Origin: Silene conica
Taxonomy: Eukaryota > Streptophyta > Magnoliopsida > Caryophyllales > Caryophyllaceae
Length of the DNA stretch: 64,000 nt
Direction of reading: 5' to 3'
NCBI GenBank assembly: GCA_029255685.2
Contig: CM055319.2
Span: 37,272,530 to 37,336,529 of the forward strand
Made by a program: the position numbers and the translations under genes
In this document: positions 57,086 through 64,000 of the stretch, piece by piece
Numbering within the stretch: position 1 is the stretch's first letter
Layout of the letters: every line of letters starts with the position of its first letter
Notes under the pieces: generated by a model
Seen by the model: the letters and a program-made list of their open reading frames with translations, nothing else
Told to the model about the DNA's origin: nothing
Database searches by the model: none

Positions 57086-60000
57086 GGTCCCACTCTGTAT
57101 AAGTACACAACCCAAACTAAGCATCGAAGCATCACAATAGACATCATTATCAACCCCATTCTCTGGAAGAGTAAGCACTGGAGTGGTCGTCAGTCTGGTC
57201 TTCAACTGCTGAAAAGAACTCTCGCAGCTATCAGTCCACAAAAACTTTGTTTCCTTCTTCAGCAACTGGGTCACCAGACGAGCAAGTCTAGAAAAGTCTT
57301 TCACGAAACGGCGATAGTAACCTGCCAATCCAAGGAAACTACGAATCTCTCTAACATCATTGGGACTCTCCCAATTTATAACAGCCTCTATCTTGGAAGG
57401 ATCAGCCATAACACCCTCACTGGAGATAACATGTCCTAAAAAGGCAACCTGAGACAACCAGAACTCACACTTCGAAAACTTAGCAAACCACTTCTAACGG
57501 CGCAGAATCTCAAGTATGATGCGAAGATGTTTGGCATGTTCTTCATCAATCTTCAAATAAATTAGGATGTCATCAATGAACACCACAACACAAGTGTCCA
57601 AGTACTCGTTGAATGTCCTATTCATCTGATCCATGAATATAGTAGGGGCATTGGTCAACCCAAATGGCATGACCACAAACTCGAAGTGTCCATATCGGGT
57701 ACGGAAAGCAGACTTTGCAATGTCAGCCTCACGAACTGAAATCTTGTGATACCCTGACCGTAGATCAATCTTGGAAAATCTAGAAGCACCACGAAGCTGG
57801 TCGAATAGGTGATCAATCCTAGGCAAAGGATATCGGTTCTTCACCGTAACTCGGTTCAGTTCCCTGTAGTCGATACACAATCTCAATGATCCATTTTTTT
57901 TCTTGACGAAAAGCACTGGAGCACCCCAAGGAGAAGCACTCGGTCGAATAAATCCCTTCTCAATCATCTCTTCCAATTGCTGCTTCAGTTCCTTCAATTC
58001 AGGCGGAGTCATCCGATATGGAGCCTTAGATATATGTCCGGTACTAGGTACAAGCTCGATCGTAAACTCAACATCTCTCTCAGGAGGTATACGCGGCAAC
58101 TCTTCTGGACACACATCTGGAAATTCTCGAGCAATGGCCACATCTTCAAGCTTTGGCAACGAAGGCTTCACGGCTGAAACAACATACATGAAGGCTTGGC
58201 AACCCTTCCAAAGAAGATAAGAAGCTTTCATTGAAGAAATGACGCGAACACCCTTTCGGGGGCGAGTTCCCTTACATGAAACACGAACTCATGTAGGACT
58301 CCTCAGGCAGATTTTCTGGTCACGACACTCGAAGCGAGCGTGGTACCGAGACAAGCAATCCATACCGAGGATAATATCAAATTCCTCGAAAGGAAACCTC
58401 AATAAGTTCGCTTGAAATGTGAAGTTGGCAATCAAAATGGGTACATCTCTATAGGAAGAAGAGTAGGAGAAAACGTCTCCGGAAGGCAATAAGATAGAAA
58501 TCTCCTCACACATAGAAGACTCGAGAGCTAGTCTATCTGTGTACTGAGTAGATATGAAAGACAATGAAGCACCAGTATCGAACAAGATCAAGCACTCAGC
58601 ACCGAGGACAGAAAATATACCAGCAATGATATCCGGATTGGCCTCAGCCTCAGCCCTAGCCATGATAAAAATCTTCCCCTTCGCCTTGGTTCCTCGAGTA
58701 GCTGTAGCAGCAGTAGCAGTCTTTCCTAGTGCGGTGTTCCTCTCCGGACACTCAAAAGATCTATGACCAAATATTTTACAAGTGTAGCACTTGTACGCCT
58801 GTCTGTAGCAATCAAAACCAGGATGAGGACCATTACCACAACAGTTACACTTATCCGTCGAGGTCACTGTATGAACAATGGTCTTAGCAGCAGGAGCGGC
58901 AAACCTCTCGAACCTCTTCTTATGAGAAGTAGGTGCAGCAGTAGATGGAACAAAAGGTCGCTTGCCCTAATAAGTAGACCTCTGGTGCGATGAAGCACTA
59001 GCAGAAATAGTACGAGTCTCAGCCTCGATAGCCTTAATTGAGCTCTCAGCCCAAATGGCATCGTCGTACACCTCCACGAAAGAAGTAGAATCTCTGCGAA
59101 CCATACTCTCGATGCGAGGTCCTAGCTTCCCTCTCTAGAAGTAGACTCTCTCGGATTCATCCCTCACGAATCGAGAAGCAAAGTGAGCCAATTGATAAAA
59201 CTTGTCTGGGAAATCTTCCACCGTCATCTTTCCCTGTTTTAGATCCTTGAATTCTTTCAGCCTTTGAGCAAGAAGTTTCTTTGGGTAGAAGCGGGTCTCT
59301 ATCTTGTCTTTGAACATGTCCCTATCAAATAGTGGATCAAGGAGAAATGTCGGACCAGTAAGAGTCCACCATCGGTCAGCCTCAAGTGTCAGAAAGTGAG
59401 CGGCTAATCGCACCCTATCCTCCCTAACAACTGAGTACATGGAGAATGTAACAACCCGACCCGCCACCGTCGTAACACAACCCCAATAAGATGGGTGCAC
59501 AATTTTGGGCCCATTATTTGTCCTCACTTAAGCCCAAAAGCACAAGCTAAGGCCTTGTTACTAACTGGTGGGTGGGAGCTATTATAAACATATCACAATC
59601 CTCACATTCTACCAATGTGGGACAAATCTCCTCTCATACTCTTGGGGTGTTACAAACTCCCCCACTTAAAGAACACAACGTCCTCGTTGTGCCTCAAACT
59701 TGACCACAACCAGGGCCAGAATCCTCCCCCCGCTAGGTGTGTGACCCGGGTACTCCCGACCACAGGATCACCACACGGTCGCAGGGTCGCTCTGATACCA
59801 TTTGTAACAACCCGACCCGCCACCGTCGTAACACAACCCCAATAAGATGGGTGCACACTTTTGGGCCCATTATTTGTCCTCACTTAAGCCCAAAAGCACA
59901 AGGCCTTCTTACTAAGTGGTGGGTGGGAGCTATTATAAACATATCACAATCCTCAAATTCTACCAATGTGGGACAAATCTCCTCTCATACTCTTGCGGTG

Positions 60001-60247
60001 TTACAGAGAAGCTCCTCTCCATATCTCTGAACCATTCCGATAATGCAACTGGATCCACTTCCCCACCATAAGTCTTAGCATGGCTCCTAGACATCTGAGT
60101 GGCAATCCAGGAGAAGCCACTAGGCCTATTAGCATCGTTACCATGCGGAGGAGGAGGAGGAACGACTTTAGCTTGAGTCCGTTGGTTCTCAAGAACCTGA
60201 AGAAGCGCCTGCATTATAGTGTTCTCCACATTTGAAGGTCTCACCAT
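57083..60247 (-). pseudogene. F gag, protease and RT (fossil)
   Basis: Minus-strand coding remains starting MVRPSNVENTIMQALLQVLE at 60247. Gag (LTLEADRWW, RFYPKKLLAQRLKEF) is split by the TRIM at 59447-60005. Next come paired zinc-knuckle-like motifs (CNCCGNGPHPGFDC and CYTCKIFGHRSFEC, about 58850-58740), protease (LFDTGASLSFIS, about 58592-58555) and RT ([43 protein letters not shown], about 57940-57550) up to the start of RNase H ([13 protein letters not shown]). Gypsy order, Del/Tekay-like in RT. RNase H end, integrase and chromodomain are absent from the window. Several breaks. Confidence 0.87.
59447..60005 (-). mobile_element. TRIM element, copy 2
   Basis: 559 bp, complete, same family and orientation as 31125-31679. 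LTRs are 59447-59654 and 59803-60005, the internal part 148 bp, and the target duplication GAGAA is at 59442-59446 and 60006-60010. The primer-site-like sequence, hairpin CACAACGAGGACGTTGTG (59691-59674) and purine tract are kept. LTRs differ at about six sites plus a 5-bp length change, so it is older than copy 1. The internal part is nearly identical to copy 1, whereas the LTRs have diverged more. Confidence 0.92.
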
Positions 60248-60414
60248 CCTTCAAAAGAGAAACAAGTGTTAGCTTAACATATAGCATGCACAAACAGACT
60301 ACAATAATAAGTCCTAAAATCTACCCCATCTCTCATTCATTATTTGGTTATAGGGTCAAGTTAAGGTTGGGGGTCACATGAGTGCGTCGGGAGCGATAAC
60401 GCTCTGATACCAAC
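60248..60414 (-). other. F leader and primer site
   Basis: Short leader of about 165 bp. The primer site is TGGTATCAGAGC on the minus strand (60412-60401). It is followed by a small inverted repeat GAGCGTTATCGCTC (60404-60391). Confidence 0.8.
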
Positions 60415-60919
60415 TGTAAAACCCCTCGTCCCAGCGGAAAATATAAACATACAAACATGCCAAAATTTGCGCGGAATTAAAATTTTAACATGCTTGATAG
60501 ATACGAGGTGAATTAACAAAACTAAACATGCGGAAATAAACAAAGATAGATAAGTATTTAGTACAACAAACCCATGAGTACAAAATCTCAGCCCGGGATA
60601 GCATATCCCTACAGGCACCAAAAATGTATAACAAAAGCTAAGGTCCAGCTAAACGATAAAAATGTAAGTCATCGATGAATGGATCATCGCTCGCTAGCCT
60701 CAGTGACATCCCCTTGTACAAGCATCATCACCAACCTACACACATACAACATGTTCGCCAAAGTCAGTGAGGAGTGACTAGAGTTCTCCTAGCCAACTAT
60801 TGTCAATAGCACATACAACATAGAAGCATATAGATACAAGCATCATACTCCAACATAAATAAAGTCATGTGAAGTAATCCATCATAATCTCTTCTTAACT
60901 TAATCATGTAATTAGATCA

Positions 60920-61500
60920 GTACCACGACTCAGGTATATCTAACACATATAAGCATTCATGTCATAACACTACCCCGACTCAGGTAAGCATACATCTAAC
61001 ATACATTCAGCAACATCTGACATTGTACCCCAACTCTGGCAAGCAGATGCAAACAACAGTATCTAGTACTAACCCCGACTCAGGAAACAACTAGACACAC
61101 AATCAGCAGTGCCCAAGCCACACCCTGATTCGGGTAGACTTGGTACACAAAGTTAGCTAGCATACATCCATGAACCCCGACTCAGGCATGAATGGATACC
61201 GGTCAGCTAGTAATGGTTCAGAGGTCCCGCCATAGACATAACCATTACTCTTCGTAGTGAATCAGGATCCCGACTCAGACCTGACTCACCATGGTCAAAC
61301 AAACTCACAGAGGGAAAGAGGTCCCGACTTAGACATCTCCCACTGCATCATCCATACACGTAACGGCTACGAGGTCCCGACTCATACATGTCTGTGACGC
61401 GACATACACGCACGTATCAAACTAGAGGTCCCGACTCAGACATAGCTTGATACGCAATATACAATAGTACATATCGTACTCTAGAGATCTCGACTCAGAC
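60920..61500 (-). repeat. Scattered CCGACTCAG repeats in F LTR
   Basis: At least ten copies of a short motif, consensus CCCGACTCAG (CTGAGTCGGG on the transcribed sense), spaced irregularly by 25-60 bp. Partial copies also fill 56790-57085. TGAGTC is the core of plant GCN4/AP-1-like bZIP sites, so an enhancer role is possible but untested. Confidence 0.7.
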
Positions 61501-61656
61501 ATATTCCGATATGCACTACAACCAATACTATGTCCTAGTCTTACTTACTAGATTATCGACTAACATATGATAGTTAACACGCATGCCAATCATATAAAAG
61601 AAGTATTAATCAAATGGGGTGAACCGATCACGAGTAAAACCAACTTTAGTCTGAAT

Positions 61657-61975
61657 GGGGCTACCAGCTGGCCACAGACCGGCTGTCGTCCTGCCGTCTA
61701 GCAACCCCACCCATTACAGCCTTTAAAAACAACGAAACTATGAGGAAAGGGCTCCCAGCCAGCCGACCAGCCGTCGGCCCCCCGACTGGGAGTCCCATCT
61801 CCCTATTTCCTCTTCGTTACGACTATGCACACAAGGGATCCTCAGCCGGTGGACCGGCGGCCGGCCACCCGGCTGAGCATCCCATCCACTATACTTTGCT
61901 TCAAAAAACAAATGACACCTTAAGGGGCTGTCAGCCGGTCGACCGGCTTCCGGCCCCTGACCGACTGAGCACCCC
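61657..61975 (-). repeat. Four-unit hairpin array in F LTR
   Basis: Units at 61657-61708, 61749-61795, 61835-61883 and 61924-61975, start-to-start 92, 86 and 89 bp. Each is GC-rich with imperfect inverted ends, for example GGATCCTCAGCCGG against CCGGCTGAGCATCC in unit 3, while the DNA between units is unrelated and AT-rich. Confidence 0.7.
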
Positions 61976-62939
61976 CTATGCCCGCGAATGCAGTTTCGAC
62001 ATGAAACTCAATCAAAACTTAAGCAATCGATACACAACTTATAATTCGCAGTGCCAATTGTTTACCCAGTATTCCAACACCCATATTATGCATAAATAAA
62101 AACCTAAACATCCCAAGAAACTCATCTCATGACCAAAAATACATATCCGTCACAATTCCTCAACATGTGAAATAAACATGTAAATCATATGAAACTTCGT
62201 ATTCACTAACAAAATCATGTATTTAGCATATGAAGCAGATGTCCTAGCATATTCCTATACTCATCTTAATAATTTCATCACAATTATAGAAACACAACAA
62301 GTATTCACATAGTATGCTAATATAACAAAAATAGGCCGAGTATCTCATTATCGTCACCTCAAGTGCTTTAAGCTCCGGTTTCTTCTTCTATAATGTATGA
62401 ATCCACCTCCAGGTTGTCAAAGTCGACTCCTAACAACACAAAAATACCGATTAGAAGCTTAAAAACAAGTCTAGGGCAAAATAATCCGGAAATGAAATGA
62501 AGCGAATTGAAAAACGAAAGTGATAGAAAGAACGAGAATCGCGAGAGGAATTCGAAGGTGAAAACATTACCTTGATCCGAGTTGAGACGGGTTCTTAGAT
62601 GATATTTTAAGAAGCTTGAAATGTAAGAAAAATGGAGGATGAGAGTTACTGTAACTTTGTTTTTGGAGGAAATGAAATAACTTTGAAGAGAAATGAGAAG
62701 GTAGTCCTTTATATTTGTTTTTGAGTCGGGTGTCCTATTTAATGAAACAGAAATATTAAGAACGGAATTACCAAGTGAAACACGACATCTTAAGATGAAA
62801 TAAATCTTAAGACGGAACTTAACGGAATTTCTTAAAATATAACTTACGAAATATATTAAAATATTATTAAATGCCGAAAACCACTTTAAATTATTAAAAT
62901 ATACTTTTACGAAAATACTGGATGTTACAATGATATAAA

Positions 62940-63389
62940 GGCCTGGGGCAACCTTCTTCCGAGGGTTGTACATAAGCACTTTATCACCAACTTCAAGACC
63001 ATCCTTGATAAGCTCCTTCGATCATACTCTGATTCGCCACCTTTTCCTTGACTGCTTGGGACCTTGCAAGAACTTTATCCTCCACAAAAACCTTCTTTCC
63101 AATGCTTACCGTATCACCATTCCCTACATAAGAGCTCAAGGACAAATTAATTTCCACATCCTTGCTAAAAGATTGAAACAAGGGGTTAGCATTATTCATA
63201 GCATATCATGATTCCTCTAGCATTGGACTCTTAAGACCATGACTCAAAATATATGTCACCTTCTCATCCCCTATGGCTAAAGTCAACTCACCGTTCTTAA
63301 CATCTATCAACGCACCCGCGGTGTGTAAGAATGGTCTACCCAAGATGATGGGAATTTGCGCATCTTCGGCAATGTCAAGTACGATAAAG
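62940..63389 (-). pseudogene. Gypsy protease-region fragment (Athila/Tat-like)
   Basis: Minus-strand translation gives FIVLDIAEDAQIPIILGRPF followed by LHTAGALIDVKNGELTL (about 63393-63285), the familiar aspartic-protease end of Athila/Tat-type Gypsy elements, and further sequence without clear similarity down to 62993. It is bounded by element F on the left and by LTR G on the right, so both inserted into it. A fossil fragment; the rest is off the window or lost. Confidence 0.65.
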
Positions 63390-63699
63390 TGTTGGAGTAA
63401 ATGTCCTCCACAGTGTGTGATTATTTAAATAAATCTTTTACAGGAATACTTAGTATATTAATCAGTTGGTTAACGTTTATCGGTAACGGTTGGCTGACTA
63501 GAAGTTTGACGTTACTGTCATATGATGGCGGTAATCAGCTGATCCCTAAAGGTCACGCCTATAAGATAGTACTGAGAAATGTGATTATATGTTGATATAA
63601 TTACGTAATTGTCAAACTTAGCTAAATGTAGTTAATTAGATGATAAGCATTTAATATGACTAAATAATAATTGGTTGAAATGAATTAAATGTTAATTCT

Positions 63700-63773
<74 letters not shown>

Positions 63774-64000
63774 ATATCTATTAATTATATATATTTTAAT
63801 ATATGATATTTTATAATAATATAAAAGGGTTAATTAATTATAAGATAATTAATTAACATTCCTCTAAAAATTTGCCTATGTTACATTTCCAAAAATATTC
63901 TCCGGAAATTAATGTGGGATATTTAGTTCCGAGAACATGCATTAAAATATATGTAGATATTTTAATAGAAGTTCGGATAGGTGAAATAAACACACCAAAT
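63390..64000 (+). repeat. Copia-type LTR G, start only
   Basis: Begins TGTTGGAGTAAATG at 63390 within the protease fragment; the preceding TAAAG (63385-63389) should be one target copy. The first 200 bp follow the plan of the C1/C2 and E LTRs, including a two-tier stem-loop at 63462-63544, but the sequence is a third family. The end is beyond the window, so LTR length and internal region are unknown. Confidence 0.7.
63706..63770. repeat. (AT)n microsatellite
   Basis: About 65 bp of uninterrupted AT dinucleotides inside LTR G. Confidence 0.95.

Larger units (their letters stand above)
56544..62939 (-). mobile_element. Gypsy element F (chromovirus-like), truncated
   Basis: Minus-strand Gypsy element with a complete 5' LTR (62939-60415, 2525 bp), primer site (60412-60401), leader, gag, protease and RT, then an abrupt join to part of its 3' LTR (57085-56544). 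The part of the 3' LTR left of 56544 is replaced by the CACTA-like end. The TRIM copy 2 sits in gag. Compared with A and B the proteins are clearly different. It has several breaks and lacks a large part of pol, so it is long dead. The flank ATGAT (62940-62944) should be one target copy; its partner is lost. Confidence 0.85.
60415..62939 (-). repeat. F 5' LTR
   Basis: 2525 bp; the minus strand starts TGTAACATCC and ends GGGGTTTTACA. It holds a cluster of about a dozen CCCGACTCAG-like repeats (about 60920-61500) and four hairpin units at a period of about 89 bp (61657-61975). The open frames at 61740-62099 and 62368-62979 are probably chance. Confidence 0.88.

Noticed and set aside
62368-62979. 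203-residue minus-strand frame in the F LTR
   Set aside because: It crosses the LTR boundary at 62939 into an unrelated fragment and has AT-driven composition with no recognisable domain.

Overview
The window is a stretch of flowering-plant (probably eudicot) nuclear DNA made almost entirely of transposable elements nested inside one another. I found no host gene. The lineage evidence is plant-specific: chromodomain-bearing Del/Tekay-type Ty3/Gypsy elements with LTRs over 2 kb, Ty1/Copia elements with a tRNA-Met primer site (TGGTATCAGAGC), TRIM elements, a plant L1-type LINE with a zf-RVT domain, a CACTA-like end, and Athila/Tat-like remnants. The species cannot be named from sequence alone.

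Layout. A LINE (1-2376) sits in the 3' LTR of a large minus-strand Gypsy element, here called B (2377-53266). B is split by four further insertions: Copia C1 (4071-19126, TSD CCTTC), Gypsy A (20589-30267, TSD ATCAC), a TRIM (31125-31679, TSD GACAC) and Copia C2 (35196-52083, TSD TGAAC). C1 carries the non-coding LTR element D (4265-10622) inside its own 5' LTR. C2 carries the gag-only element E (38562-46900, TSD CTAAA) inside its gag. Right of B lie unassigned DNA, a minus-strand LINE fragment and a CACTA-like terminus (to 56543). Then comes a truncated minus-strand Gypsy, F (56544-62939), with a second TRIM copy (59447-60005, TSD GAGAA); an Athila/Tat-like protease fragment (62940-63389); and the start of a Copia-type LTR, G (63390 onward).

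The nest reads as a relative clock. LTR pairs differ by eye by about 0.4% (A), 1% (D, E), 2-3% (C1, C2) and a few percent (B), in the order the nesting demands. Non-autonomous elements appear beside plausible helpers: D and the TRIM share end architecture with the Tekay-type elements, and E shares leader and 3' untranslated architecture with C1/C2.

The most interesting signal is not coding. Several RNA-like structures are kept while their sequence changes: (1) a two-tier stem-loop of about 80 nt near the start of three Copia LTR families, with compensatory changes; (2) a leader hairpin with a 13-nt loop shared by C1/C2 and E; (3) a hairpin just upstream of the polypurine tract in Tekay-type elements and in the TRIM; (4) pairs of GGTCGGTCGACC boxes at a near-constant 21-bp pitch in the Copia leader; and (5) a pair of GGTGGTACCACC palindromes exactly 35 bp apart in all four Tekay LTR copies. 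All comparisons were made by eye, without alignment software or database searches.
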